Of a stretch of DNA of 64,000 bases, positions 8,154 through 17,957 are shown piece after piece. Origin of the DNA: Candidatus Bathyarchaeota archaeon. GTDB taxonomy: Archaea > Thermoproteota > Bathyarchaeia > Bathyarchaeales > Bathycorpusculaceae. Location of the stretch: positions 52,956 to 116,955 of the forward strand of contig JAOZHX010000012.1 in NCBI GenBank assembly GCA_026014665.1, given 5' to 3'. Under the pieces are notes generated by a model that saw only the letters and a list, made by a program, of their open reading frames with translations, made no database searches and had not been told where the DNA came from. Both the position numbers and the translations under genes were made by a program. Positions within the stretch are counted from its first letter, which is position 1; the number at the start of each line of letters is the position of its first letter.

Positions 8154-9455
8154 ATGATTCGCACCATCGAAGTTATTTTGGTAATCATGATTATTTCAGG
8201 TGCATTCATAGCCTCTTCTTATTTCACAGTTTTACCGCCATCAAGGCAGGTTTCACCTATCAACCTTAGGCGCTTATCTTTCACTACTTTGCAGATGCTT
8301 GATTCAGATTATGATTTAAGCCGTGCTGCCTTTGAAACAGATAATGCCACCATTTGGGGCGGGTTACAGGTTGCGCTTTCTGCTTCTTTGCCGCCAAATA
8401 TCGTTTACAACTTAACTGTTTATGATATAAATGACGCGGAAGAGCAATTATACGATTACGTAGCTTCTTTCTCTAATACTGAAATTTTAGGTGCATCAAC
8501 GGACATTTCCACTTACACTGTGGCTTCTTCGAATGTTACGTTTAATGTTACTCCTCAAAAAATTGGCGAGAACACAAACGGTGGAACCCTCTACATCCTC
8601 AATTGCAGCGATGCAAACGGCTGGTGGATTACGGGTTATACAGCCTTCAGCTTAGCCCAGGATCTTTACGATTTGTTGTCACCTTACTTTGTTAACACCA
8701 TAATGGTTCAGAATACTTCTCAATTAAGCCAGATTCTTAACGGGAATGCCTTGCAGGGTGAAAATCTGCGAAACGCCGTTATCATTAACACCTGCGGTGA
8801 AGCCGTGCCCATACCCACGGCTTACTGTCAGGCACCGTATAATCAGAATAACTATGCTTATTACAGCTGGTATCTAGGGCAACGGGTGAACATTTATAAT
8901 TGGACTTGGGCAAGCATAGTTGGCTACCCCTTCTATTATGTAAGCAACACTGCCGCTTTCTCAGGTCAACAAAATAACTGGGGCATCTACGGCATGCAAC
9001 AAACTGGCGGAACCGGCTCGATAGCTTTTCTTAGAGGTTTAGATAACCAAGATTACAGCACAAGCGGAACCGCTGTCACTGACAGCGCGACTAGGCAGGC
9101 TGATCTTTCCCAAGCCGTTTTGGATGCATGCAACTATTATGGAATTTACCCTTCGCCATCTCAAACTTCTACTCGTGCCCTTACCAACGGCATACTGGCA
9201 ACTTATCATCTTACGGTAGGATTACATGTGCTTAACCCAATATCAGGTTACAATCCTGGAACTCTTTACACGCATGGTACAACAAACATAACAGGGTCAT
9301 TTTTAGCGTTGGGATTAACCCGAACGCCTGATGTTCGAGTTACTGCAATTAGTCTTCTTTCATATTACCAACCCAGACTCTACGCTTCGCAATACACCGC
9401 AAAAGGGACTTCCCGCCTCGTGGTTTTGCAGCTTGGGCTAGTAGGAGGTAACTGA
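8154..9455 (+). CDS. Membrane-anchored surface protein of the pilus operon
   Basis: 433 residues. 'MIRTIEVILVIMIISGAFIASSYF' gives an N-terminal anchor with a Glu at position 6 inside the helix, again pilin-like. The exported part has sequons (NAT, NLT, NVT, NCS, NTS, NWT, NIT) and an aromatic-rich stretch around 220-290 (many Tyr, Trp, Asn, Gln). Cysteines are few. It starts directly after the preceding stop. I recognise no named domain; the context makes it a minor pilin or tip-associated protein. Confidence 0.65.
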   Translation: MIRTIEVILVIMIISGAFIASSYFTVLPPSRQVSPINLRRLSFTTLQMLDSDYDLSRAAFETDNATIWGGLQVALSASLPPNIVYNLTVYDINDAEEQLYDYVASFSNTEILGASTDISTYTVASSNVTFNVTPQKIGENTNGGTLYILNCSDANGWWITGYTAFSLAQDLYDLLSPYFVNTIMVQNTSQLSQILNGNALQGENLRNAVIINTCGEAVPIPTAYCQAPYNQNNYAYYSWYLGQRVNIYNWTWASIVGYPFYYVSNTAAFSGQQNNWGIYGMQQTGGTGSIAFLRGLDNQDYSTSGTAVTDSATRQADLSQAVLDACNYYGIYPSPSQTSTRALTNGILATYHLTVGLHVLNPISGYNPGTLYTHGTTNITGSFLALGLTRTPDVRVTAISLLSYYQPRLYASQYTAKGTSRLVVLQLGLVGGN

Positions 9456-12400
9456 TTGAACAATAAAGGCCAATTTTCAATAATCGCTGCCCTGTTGGTG
9501 GCGGTCGTTTTGGTAGCCTCAGTCATGACGACTTACTCTGCAATTCGGTATAACCCGTCTCATGGGCAACCTCAAATATTGAGCGCCATCGACGAAACAA
9601 ATTTGGGGCTCAAAGAAATGTTGGGTTTCACAGTCGGCTACTATGGGTCAATCCTAAAGGTCACAGGTAACCTCTCGTATGCCCAGCAGTTAGCAACAAC
9701 TTACCTTAAAAGTGGCTTGACCAATTTAGGGCAGATCAGGCCTGAATGGGGAACGACGTTTAATTTGAATAATTTGACTTTGAGTGCTGATTGGTTTTCC
9801 AATGAAAGCTTCAGTCAAGGCTTCATAAGCATCAACTATAATTTGACAGGTTTAGGAATTTCAGGAATATCATATGCAACGTCTACGCGGTTGGATGTGA
9901 AAATATCTAACGCTAGCACACCTAATCAAGCGCAACTAACCATCCTCAGAGATGGTGGGGAACCCTTGATTAATCTCGGGAGAAATAACTTGAAATTCTA
10001 CTGCTACAATTTTGATCTTTCAAATTGGGTTTTAACTCAGCCTACGGGCTTAGCGTCATACGCTAATGGAACATACATTGTTGATCTTCCCTTGACTTTG
10101 ATTTCTAGCTCTTACGTTATTCAAGTAGAAGATACACGTGGGCTTATGGTGTTGGCTTCTTCTTTTAGCCAGATTTCCACAACGTTAACTTGGAATTCCT
10201 CTACGTTTACTGATGACCTTTATTTCGTAGAAAACTCAAATCCTGTAATTGGAACACAAAGCAGTTTTGCTGCCCAACAGCAAGGACCAGATGGCACCTA
10301 TGACACCTTAACTGAACAATCAACAGGAACCGTTATAGTTGACAATTATCCTAAGAGTTTTACGCCGCTTGGACTTACAACAAATGTTTCCGGTTCTGTG
10401 GCTGATTTGCAAACTGATAACGGTGCTTATCTCCATCTTCGAAGCCACGGAGTTTACAATTCAATTAATTTTGATAGCCAAAACAGTTCGGTTTTGGCTT
10501 CAGCCGCTAATTCAATATCTTGGACGCATACGACTGGAGCTGGAAATGATAGGATACTGCTAGTTGCAATTGATGTGTTTTCAAGCTCCGGTCAAACAAC
10601 TACTGTTTCAGGTGTTACGTATGGTGGAACAGCTTTAACTCTAATAGGCACCGACTTATACAACACTAACCCACGTGTGCGAAGCTACGTTTACTATTTA
10701 CTTAACCCGTCTACAGGAACCAAAACGATTACTGCAACGTTTGCCTCATCCACCACGGCGGCTGGAGGCTCAATAACTTATTCAAATGTTAATCAAACAA
10801 CTCCTTACACTGCAGCGAGCACTAATTCCAATTCAAGCAACAATGCATCTGTAAGCCTCACGGCTTCAGGAACGTATTCAAAGGTTCTTTTTGGGCATGT
10901 GGGCACATACAGAACAAGCTCATATTCGGTTACTGATGGGCAAACAAATCGTTGGTCTCAGACTGGGCAGCAGTACAAGAGTTTCGGCAGTGAAAAAATT
11001 GTAACATCAGGGGCAGTTTCCATGTCTTGGACTGCATCAAGCACAGCTAGCTGGGTTGCCATAGCTGTTCTTTTGCAACCAACAATGGTTCCGAATACCT
11101 ACCTATGCGAAGCAGAATTTATGGGTACATCTAACACCGAAACGTGGAATAACATAATTTGGACACTTGATGCTGGCGCTTCTGTGAATGGCGTAGACGT
11201 AACCTATCAATTGTTCAATTATAGAACAGGTGAATACGTAAACGTCGGTAATGGTTATTTAACAGATACACTAGGAACCAGCGATACAACAAAAACCCAG
11301 ACAATAACTAGTGGCTTGACCGATTACCGTGATGAGTGGGGCAACTGGAAAATAAAAGTTAACGCTACCAACACCATACCATTTGATGTTAAATTGGATT
11401 TAATCAACTACAGCATTAACCAAATCAACTACGCCTTAAATGTAGAAGAACGGTGGTCAAACATCAACACAACCAACCCGCGACAAGTCTTATGCATTAA
11501 AACAGGAAACACAGCAAGTTCAGAATCTTTAGTATTACAGATCCTATACGGCGGTTTTTGGCGTAATTTAACCACCTTGGTTCCAAACTACTTTAACAAC
11601 GTCTCTTTAGGCCAATACATAGATTCTTCAACCCTAACAATTCGATTTGTCGGAGGCAACGATGCGGCAGATTCCACTCAGGACAGCTGGAGAATTGACT
11701 CCGTTTACATAAAAGACGAACCAGATATAAATTATCTAGTTAACTTGCAGCAATCGACTTTCACTTTGGAGATATTGCAGAATGGCACAATGCGTTGGCT
11801 TGGACAGAACATACAGTTGAGCGGTCAAACGTTGCCTATTCCGCCGGTTCCAGTTAAATCCATACATGTTAACCAAACCATAGGTGGAATCAGCCAAGAA
11901 GTGCCATTCCAAATTGAAGATTGGGCTTCTAATTATCAAATTCCACTCGGGCTAACAAGCAACGCGACGGTTTTTGGCAACAGACAAATGATTGTTTTTC
12001 TCTTAAATAGTAGAGTGACCGACTTTACTATTTGGTGGGATGGAAGCGACAATGCTATCCAGACGCCGCTAGCATACACCAACCGATACTTCACCGGAGA
12101 CAACACTGACACATCAACGTTAACCAACGGCAATATTACGCTGCAATTTGGAAGTTTCAACGTTAAATCCACTGTGGCTGGAACCAACACTTCGAGCACC
12201 GCAACTTTCATGCGGATAAATCAGGAAGCAAGCACTTATGGTGCCGGTTTAGCATACGTGATTCATCACGGCATAATTCGCGATATCGTTCAGCAGGAAG
12301 CCGAGTGGGGAACGGGCGGGACAGGCATTGGTGGTGCCGATGGCTGCCCCAACATTTACGCAAACATAATTATCACGTTGCCAGCAAATGCAACATACTA

Positions 12401-12926
12401 CACTTATCAACTTAGGCTTATGTTTATCAATTCTACTCAGCAGAGAACAATCACAGATATCTGTCCAATACAACTCGCGACCTCTTTATTCTCCGTGCAA
12501 GCACAGACCGAAAATGGGACTGCTGCTGGTTCTCCCCTCATTCAAAATGGCACGGGAGTATTTGCAAATTATTCAGCTGGAAGCTGGACACCGCATCATT
12601 GGACCCAATTCATCGCTGAAGGCAACAAGGGCACGGGCATAATGTTTACAGACTTAGACAATCGATATCTTTTCACTTTCGATGCGTTAGCTGGCAGCTC
12701 AACTGGTGCTTTAAACGTTAATGCCACAAGCCGCGTGAGTCAATTGTTGCCTGTCACTTTAGCAACTGTTCGGTTTACGTATGCTTATGACATAACTTGG
12801 CGAGGAGCAGTGGCAACGTTTGACAACACTACGCCGATTTGTAATCTGTATCAGGGTGCGACACCAATGGGGCTTTGGATTTTGGTAGAGTATCCGCCCA
12901 CATTGACCGTAACTGCTAAAAGTTAA
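9456..12926 (+). CDS. Giant pilin-like adhesin
   Basis: 1156 residues from a TTG start abutting the previous gene. The leader 'MNNKGQFSIIAALLVAVVLV' is a class III-type prepilin signal (Gly-Gln then a hydrophobic helix), unusual for so large a protein. Residues about 350-545 ('ISWTHTTGAGNDRILLVA', 'VSGVTYGGTALTLIGTD', 'YYLLNPSTGTKTITATF') match a domain seen repeatedly in secreted bacterial and archaeal proteins. The flanking regions are beta-rich with very many N-glycosylation sequons. It is the last gene of the run and may be the pilus tip adhesin. The family-level call rests on the leader and context. Confidence 0.7.
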   Translation: MNNKGQFSIIAALLVAVVLVASVMTTYSAIRYNPSHGQPQILSAIDETNLGLKEMLGFTVGYYGSILKVTGNLSYAQQLATTYLKSGLTNLGQIRPEWGTTFNLNNLTLSADWFSNESFSQGFISINYNLTGLGISGISYATSTRLDVKISNASTPNQAQLTILRDGGEPLINLGRNNLKFYCYNFDLSNWVLTQPTGLASYANGTYIVDLPLTLISSSYVIQVEDTRGLMVLASSFSQISTTLTWNSSTFTDDLYFVENSNPVIGTQSSFAAQQQGPDGTYDTLTEQSTGTVIVDNYPKSFTPLGLTTNVSGSVADLQTDNGAYLHLRSHGVYNSINFDSQNSSVLASAANSISWTHTTGAGNDRILLVAIDVFSSSGQTTTVSGVTYGGTALTLIGTDLYNTNPRVRSYVYYLLNPSTGTKTITATFASSTTAAGGSITYSNVNQTTPYTAASTNSNSSNNASVSLTASGTYSKVLFGHVGTYRTSSYSVTDGQTNRWSQTGQQYKSFGSEKIVTSGAVSMSWTASSTASWVAIAVLLQPTMVPNTYLCEAEFMGTSNTETWNNIIWTLDAGASVNGVDVTYQLFNYRTGEYVNVGNGYLTDTLGTSDTTKTQTITSGLTDYRDEWGNWKIKVNATNTIPFDVKLDLINYSINQINYALNVEERWSNINTTNPRQVLCIKTGNTASSESLVLQILYGGFWRNLTTLVPNYFNNVSLGQYIDSSTLTIRFVGGNDAADSTQDSWRIDSVYIKDEPDINYLVNLQQSTFTLEILQNGTMRWLGQNIQLSGQTLPIPPVPVKSIHVNQTIGGISQEVPFQIEDWASNYQIPLGLTSNATVFGNRQMIVFLLNSRVTDFTIWWDGSDNAIQTPLAYTNRYFTGDNTDTSTLTNGNITLQFGSFNVKSTVAGTNTSSTATFMRINQEASTYGAGLAYVIHHGIIRDIVQQEAEWGTGGTGIGGADGCPNIYANIIITLPANATYYTYQLRLMFINSTQQRTITDICPIQLATSLFSVQAQTENGTAAGSPLIQNGTGVFANYSAGSWTPHHWTQFIAEGNKGTGIMFTDLDNRYLFTFDALAGSSTGALNVNATSRVSQLLPVTLATVRFTYAYDITWRGAVATFDNTTPICNLYQGATPMGLWILVEYPPTLTVTAKS

Positions 12927-13023
12927 CCCTCTTGTAAAGAAAGCATTTGTATGATACTGAAATTACCGACAAAATCTTATTAGCCAACAAGGTACTCCAT
13001 ACCCACAAAAGGAGCGAAAAGCT

Positions 13024-13833
13024 ATACAAACTCTGCAGCCAATCTTAATCTTTGCAAATATAGCGGTCTCTTTAGGCGTCCTGACTTATGCATCGTGGCG
13101 AGATTACAAAACCCGCGAAGTCAGCAACCGCGTCTGGGTAGTCTACGCACCCATAGCACTTGCCATAACACTTATTCAGCTGCTTTTCTTTGAGCCCTCG
13201 CAGCTTCCCCTCTACGGTTTAAGCTTTGTCGTCACCGTCGGCTTAGCGTTTCTGCTCTTTTACGCAGGTGGCTTCGGCGGTGCAGACTCGAAGGCTTTGA
13301 TGTGTATTGCGTTGGCTTTGCCCTTCGCGCCATTGGCACTCTTTACCCCTATCTTGACGGGTGGGGTGTCGCCGATTTCTCAGTTGATTTTTCCCATAAC
13401 AATCTTTAGCAACTCCGTTTTGTTTGCAGCGGCAAGCGGCTTCTACATGATAATCCGGAACGTTGTTTGGCATAAGAAGAACGGCGCCAAGATGTTTGTG
13501 GGGACGCTTGCAGATGAATCCTTTGGGAAAAAACTGCTTGTGCTCATCACAGGGTACAAGATGTCTATTGCCAAGTTGCAGCAAAAATGGCATGTTTTCC
13601 CCATGGAAGACATAGAAGCAGACGGCAAACGGAAACTAGTGGTTATCCCCCGTGATGAGGGCCGAGAAAAAATTGTTGACAGGCTATCCAATGCAGTGCA
13701 AGCGGGAACCATAGATAGGTATGTTTGGGCGACTCCTGGGTTGCCCATGTTGATTTTTGTAACTTTGGGTTTGATTGTAGCGTTGTTTTTCGGTGATATC
13801 GTGTGGATGCTCGTCCAATTGATTTTAGCTTAA
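13024..13833 (+). CDS. pibD: Archaeal prepilin peptidase (A24 family, FlaK/PibD-like)
   Basis: About 269 residues. It has the two catalytic Asp motifs of the membrane aspartyl peptidase family: 'SWRDYKTREVSNRVW' after the first helix, and 'GGFGGADSKAL' (GxGxxD variant). Six hydrophobic segments are visible, including a C-terminal one at about 240-265, with a cytoplasmic domain of about 100 residues between the last two. It would cleave the pilin leaders encoded just upstream. The first ATG in frame (13297) lies inside the catalytic domain and cannot be the start. Between the in-frame stop at 12958 and 13297 there is no ATG, GTG or TTG. The best candidate is ATA at 13024, 9 bases after AAGGAG (13009-13014). 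Confidence 0.85.
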   Translation: MQTLQPILIFANIAVSLGVLTYASWRDYKTREVSNRVWVVYAPIALAITLIQLLFFEPSQLPLYGLSFVVTVGLAFLLFYAGGFGGADSKALMCIALALPFAPLALFTPILTGGVSPISQLIFPITIFSNSVLFAAASGFYMIIRNVVWHKKNGAKMFVGTLADESFGKKLLVLITGYKMSIAKLQQKWHVFPMEDIEADGKRKLVVIPRDEGREKIVDRLSNAVQAGTIDRYVWATPGLPMLIFVTLGLIVALFFGDIVWMLVQLILA

Positions 13834-13852
13834 ACCATTTAGGAATCAGCGG

Positions 13853-14074
13853 TTAAATTTTTGTTTTCCTATTATAAGAAACGGAAGCGGTTAAAGTTAG
13901 TAGGGTGCCGAATCCGACGAATGCAAGAGCGATTCCACGGTATGGATAAGCTAAACTAGCACTCAAAAGGGTGCTATCGCCGCCGGTAGCGCCATGGTAA
14001 GAATAGAAGAATACGCTTATGACAAACAGCATGATTGCTGCTGAGAGCAATAACACTTCTGTTTTGAATTTCAA
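13853..14074 (-). CDS. Small two-TM membrane protein, unknown
   Basis: 73 residues with hydrophobic segments at about 7-25 and 45-65 and a basic C-terminus (YNRKTKI). It converges on the prepilin peptidase gene. The ATG at 14074 gives a compact frame typical of archaeal small membrane proteins. No known family is recognised. It may be unrelated to the pilus genes since it is on the other strand. Confidence 0.5.
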   Translation of the reverse strand: MKFKTEVLLLSAAIMLFVISVFFYSYHGATGGDSTLLSASLAYPYRGIALAFVGFGTLLTLTASVSYNRKTKI

Positions 14075-14165
14075 GCCTTAACTCCTTCTCCTATACCGCT
14101 CGCTATCACTGTTAATCAAAAGGTTATTTTAGCTTTTTGGAAACTAAATCCATAGGAGCCACCGT

Positions 14166-15254
14166 ATGTCTTTGGAGTCATGGAAAAAACAGCTTGAAGA
14201 ATTTCTTAAACAACAAAAATTTAAGGATTGCAATGTTGTCGTCATGCCCGACTTCTTCCTTGATCGCCTCATAAACTTGGACTTAGATACTGAAGATTTC
14301 TTTAGGTTAGTGGCTGATGTGGCAAAGCGCAAGGGCGGCAGTCTTGATGGCATCTCTCAAGCGGACATAAAAGGCGGAAATGCAATCAACGTTGCTTCGG
14401 CGCTTGCCAGCTTGGGTGTAAAAGTTGCTCCTATCGTTTGTACAAGTGAATATGGGTTGCAGCAAATCAAGTACCATTTTAGAAACAAGCCCATCGATAT
14501 TAGCCGTATAAAAGCCTGCGGTAAAGCTTCTATAACAACTGCCCTTGAATTCAAAACGCCCAATGGAAAAACTAACGTTATGCTTCGGGACTTAGGTGCA
14601 TTGGCGGATTTTGGACCAGATAGCTTGGATGAGAATGATTACGAGGCAATCGAAGAAGCAGATTACACGTGCCTTTTTAATTGGGCTGGAACCCTGCATT
14701 GGGGAACAGCGCTGGCAGAGGCGGTTTTTGAGAGGGCGAAACTTGGACATGGAAAAGCTTACTATGACACTGCAGACCCCAACCCAAATGCGCAAGCGAT
14801 GGCTGCTCTAGTGGAGAGGGTTCTTAAAACATCCAAAGTGGATATTTTGAGTGTTAACGAAAACGAAGCCGTAACCTATGCAAGCCTGCTCGACCCCAGC
14901 CTAAAAGAGAAATTAAATTTGCTTGATTTTACCGAGTTAGCGATGGAGGCAGCAAGATTTTTGGTTAAACATTTTCCTGCACGCATCGACTTGCATACAA
15001 CAACGTTCTCTGCCACGCTTAGCGGTACTCGGGAGGTTGTGGTTCCAACGTTTAAGGTTAAGGTTAACCGTGCAACCGGTGCAGGCGACGCTTGGAATGC
15101 AGGCAACATCTTAGCCGACCACAACGAGCTCTGTGATGAGTGCCGCTTAATGCTGGCGAATGCTGTGTCTGCATGTTACCTCTCAAGCGCCGACGGAATG
15201 CATCCGACTAAGGAAAAACTTTTAGGCTTCATTAAGGCTAATCCGCTGGTTTGA
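14166..15254 (+). CDS. PfkB-family carbohydrate kinase
   Basis: 362 residues with the ribokinase fold. Visible are the early 'GGNAINVASALASLG' substrate-binding motif (PfkB signature 1), 'DILSVNENEAV' (NxxE Mg/phosphate motif) and 'RATGAGDAWNAGNI' (GAGD catalytic base and anion hole, signature 2). It phosphorylates a sugar or nucleoside using a nucleotide donor; the substrate is not readable. The ATG has an AGGAG at 14155-14159. Its stop overlaps the possible upstream start of glmM, and the following two genes make UDP-GlcNAc. A role in feeding hexosamine phosphate to GlmM is plausible but inferred. Confidence 0.88.
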   Translation: MSLESWKKQLEEFLKQQKFKDCNVVVMPDFFLDRLINLDLDTEDFFRLVADVAKRKGGSLDGISQADIKGGNAINVASALASLGVKVAPIVCTSEYGLQQIKYHFRNKPIDISRIKACGKASITTALEFKTPNGKTNVMLRDLGALADFGPDSLDENDYEAIEEADYTCLFNWAGTLHWGTALAEAVFERAKLGHGKAYYDTADPNPNAQAMAALVERVLKTSKVDILSVNENEAVTYASLLDPSLKEKLNLLDFTELAMEAARFLVKHFPARIDLHTTTFSATLSGTREVVVPTFKVKVNRATGAGDAWNAGNILADHNELCDECRLMLANAVSACYLSSADGMHPTKEKLLGFIKANPLV

Positions 15255-15310
15255 GGCGAATTCCTTTTAAGCCAACCAAGCTCAACATGCAGGTAACGGA
15301 TGCAGACTCT

Positions 15311-16675
15311 ATGGCAAAATTGTTCGGCAGTTCAGGCGTTCGCGGCTTAGCTAACATTGACTTAACTCCCCTGCTTGCTAATAAAGTTGCTTTAGCCGTG
15401 GCAACCTACGCCGAAGCCAAAAAGGCTGTGGTTGCACGTGACACGCGGCTTTCTGGTCAGATGCTTGAGAACGCTTTGGTTTCAGGTTTAGTTGCTTGTG
15501 GTTCGGATGTGTTGCTTGCTGGCATGGTTCCAACGCCAGTTTTGGCTTATGCCGTCAAAGCATTCGGCGCTGATGTAGGTTTCATGCTTACAGCATCGCA
15601 CAATCCTCCACAGTACAATGGCATCAAAGTGTTCAGTAACACTTCGTTATCTTTCACTGATGCTGAACAGGATACGGTGGAAGAGCTAGTTGCACAAGAA
15701 AAGTTCGCCTTGGCGAATTGGCGCAGGGTCGGCAAAACCACGACCATCGATGCAAGCCAGCTCTACCTGGGTATGGTGCAAAAAGCAGTGTTGCTTCAAA
15801 AGCCATGGCAGGTTGTCGTGGATCCTGGTTGCGGCGCTGCTTTTGAGCTTGCTCCAAGAATGCTTAAAATGTTAGGATGCAAAGTCACCGCCTTAAACGC
15901 TCAAGCTGACGGATACTTTCCAGCTAGAAAATCTGAACCGACAGCTGAATCACTGCAGGACTTGGCTAAAATTGTTAAAGTTCTCGGCGCAGACATCGGA
16001 ATAGCCTTTGACGGCGACGCAGATAGGGTGGCTTTTGTGGATGAGGACGGTGGTTTTGTGAACTTTGACCGTTCACTGGCGGCGTACGGTGCTTTGGCTT
16101 TGAAGCGCAGTGGCGGTGGCGTTATAGTTACAAACGTTGAGGCGTCGATGTGTGTTGAAACGATGGCTGAGAAATTTGGCGGCAAGGTTGTTCGCACTAA
16201 AGTCGGTGACATCTACATATCGGAGGCAATCAAACGTGAAGGCGCCGTCTTCGGAGGTGAACCTTGTGGCGCTTGGGTGCATCCACAACACCATTTCTGC
16301 CCTGATGGCCCTCTTTCTGCCGCATTGTTCTTGTCAGCTCTAGAAGAGGAAGGCAAAAGCGTCTCCGAGTTTATCAGCGAAGTTCCAGAATACATTACTT
16401 TGCGCGAAAACATACCTTGCAAGAATGAATTCAAGTACCGTGTTGTAAAAGAATTGGAGGCCACCCTTAAGACGGCGTTTCCAAGGTTCACCGGTTTTAG
16501 TACTGTGGATGGCGTACGTTTGGCGCTGAAAGAGGGGTGGTTACTGGTCCGTGCTTCAGGCACCGAACCGCTTATCCGTTTAACTGTGGAGGGCGAATCC
16601 GAGGTGGCGGCAAAAGATATAACCGCAAAGGCAACAGCACTATTACACAAACAAGTAGAGGTACACCAAAAATGA
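15311..16675 (+). CDS. glmM: Phosphoglucosamine mutase / phosphohexomutase
   Basis: 454 residues starting 'MAKLFGSSGVRG', the normal family N-terminus. In-frame starts at 15251 (TTG) and 15287 (ATG) would only add a non-family leader. The catalytic phosphoserine is S96 in 'TASHNPP', the metal loop is 'DGDADR' from about 234, and the C-terminal phosphate-binding loop is 'RASGTEPLIR'. The enzyme interconverts glucosamine-6-P and glucosamine-1-P (some archaeal members also use glucose or mannose phosphates). It overlaps glmU by ATGA (16672-16675), so the two are coupled, which supports the glucosamine assignment. Confidence 0.9.
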   Translation: MAKLFGSSGVRGLANIDLTPLLANKVALAVATYAEAKKAVVARDTRLSGQMLENALVSGLVACGSDVLLAGMVPTPVLAYAVKAFGADVGFMLTASHNPPQYNGIKVFSNTSLSFTDAEQDTVEELVAQEKFALANWRRVGKTTTIDASQLYLGMVQKAVLLQKPWQVVVDPGCGAAFELAPRMLKMLGCKVTALNAQADGYFPARKSEPTAESLQDLAKIVKVLGADIGIAFDGDADRVAFVDEDGGFVNFDRSLAAYGALALKRSGGGVIVTNVEASMCVETMAEKFGGKVVRTKVGDIYISEAIKREGAVFGGEPCGAWVHPQHHFCPDGPLSAALFLSALEEEGKSVSEFISEVPEYITLRENIPCKNEFKYRVVKELEATLKTAFPRFTGFSTVDGVRLALKEGWLLVRASGTEPLIRLTVEGESEVAAKDITAKATALLHKQVEVHQK

Positions 16676-17949
16676 AAGTAGTGCTCTTAGCGGCTGGTGC
16701 AGGCGAGCGGCTTATGCCATTAACGGCAACACGCCCCAAACACCTCATAAAAGTGGGCGGCAAACCGATTCTGCAGTTCTGCCTCGAAGCGGTAAAGGAG
16801 GCAGGCATAGAAGAAGCGATTGTTATAACACATTATATGGGTGAGGCTATCCGAAGCTATTTTGGGAACGGCGCAAAATTGGGTTTACGCCTCAGTTACG
16901 TGGAGCAAAAAGCGATTTTGGGCACAGGCAACGCTGCCAGCATAGCAGAACCCTATGTTGATGGCGATTTCGTTTTAGTTTATGGTGACTTGCTGTTTGG
17001 TCAAGATGCCGTAAAAAGTGTGCTGTCGCAATTTAAAAACGGCGAAACCGCAGCAGTCATGGGTGTTGTTCCAGTTGATAAGCCAGAAAACTACGGCATA
17101 ATCCAGTTAGATAAGGATAACAAAGTTAAACGCATAGTCGAGAAACCGACTGCAGAAAAAGCGCCCTCAAATTTAGCCAACGCCGGCGTCTACGCTTTCT
17201 CCAAAGAAATCTTCGAAAAAATCAAGAAGACCAAAGCCTCGATTCGGGGAGAGTGGGAACTCATCGACGCGATAAATATGCTTGCCTCCGAAGGCAAAAC
17301 TGTCAGGGCAACACAGATCAGTAGGGATGACTGGTTTGATGTAGGCAGACCATGGGATTTGCTGGATGCTAACGTTTGGGCTCTCAAACGCATGGAACAC
17401 CATGTCTTGGGCAAGGTTGAGGAGGGCGCTCACATAATCGGTCCAGTGTCAGTTGCGGAGTCAGCACGGATTCGTTCAGGCGCCTACATCGAAGGCCCCG
17501 CCTTTATTGATGAAGAAACGGATGTTGGACCAAACTGCTATATCCGCGCAGGTTCAAGCTTGGGCAAGAAGGTACGAGTCGGTAACGCTGTAGAAATTAA
17601 AAACAGTATCCTCATGGATGGCACGCATGTTGGACACCTTTCGTACATTGGCGACAGTGTTTTGGGCGAGAAATGCAATCTGGGCGCTGGGACTATAACT
17701 GCGAATCTACGCTTTGATGATGAACCAATTAAGATGATGATTAAAGATAAACTAGTGGATACGGGCAGGCGCAAACTCGGCGTAATCTTGGGTGATAACG
17801 TCAAGACAGGAATTAAATCCTCATTTATGCCCGGCATCAAGGTTGGTGCTAACAGTTGGGTGGGACCAAACTTTATGGTTGAGAGGGATTTGCCAGCTAA
17901 CAGCATAGCCTTGTTAAAGCAGAACAGCGAAGTGCAACAACGTAAATAG
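16672..17949 (+). CDS. glmU: Bifunctional UDP-GlcNAc pyrophosphorylase / GlcN-1-P acetyltransferase (archaeal GlmU)
   Basis: 425 residues. The ATG at 16672 is set by the 4-base overlap with glmM and by the signature 'LAAGAGERLMPLTATRPKHL' directly after it. Residues 1-230 form the nucleotidyltransferase domain ('VYGDLLFG', 'ENYGIIQLD', 'EKP'); about 250-410 form a left-handed beta-helix with hexapeptide repeats ('IGPVSVAESARIRSGAYIEG', 'GNAVEIKNSILMDG', 'LGAGTITANLR'). It makes UDP-GlcNAc from GlcN-1-P, acetyl-CoA and UTP in the cytoplasm. A sugar-phosphate nucleotidyltransferase with another substrate is the alternative, but the glmM coupling favours GlmU. Confidence 0.88.
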   Translation: MKVVLLAAGAGERLMPLTATRPKHLIKVGGKPILQFCLEAVKEAGIEEAIVITHYMGEAIRSYFGNGAKLGLRLSYVEQKAILGTGNAASIAEPYVDGDFVLVYGDLLFGQDAVKSVLSQFKNGETAAVMGVVPVDKPENYGIIQLDKDNKVKRIVEKPTAEKAPSNLANAGVYAFSKEIFEKIKKTKASIRGEWELIDAINMLASEGKTVRATQISRDDWFDVGRPWDLLDANVWALKRMEHHVLGKVEEGAHIIGPVSVAESARIRSGAYIEGPAFIDEETDVGPNCYIRAGSSLGKKVRVGNAVEIKNSILMDGTHVGHLSYIGDSVLGEKCNLGAGTITANLRFDDEPIKMMIKDKLVDTGRRKLGVILGDNVKTGIKSSFMPGIKVGANSWVGPNFMVERDLPANSIALLKQNSEVQQRK

Positions 17950-17957
17950 CCTATCGC

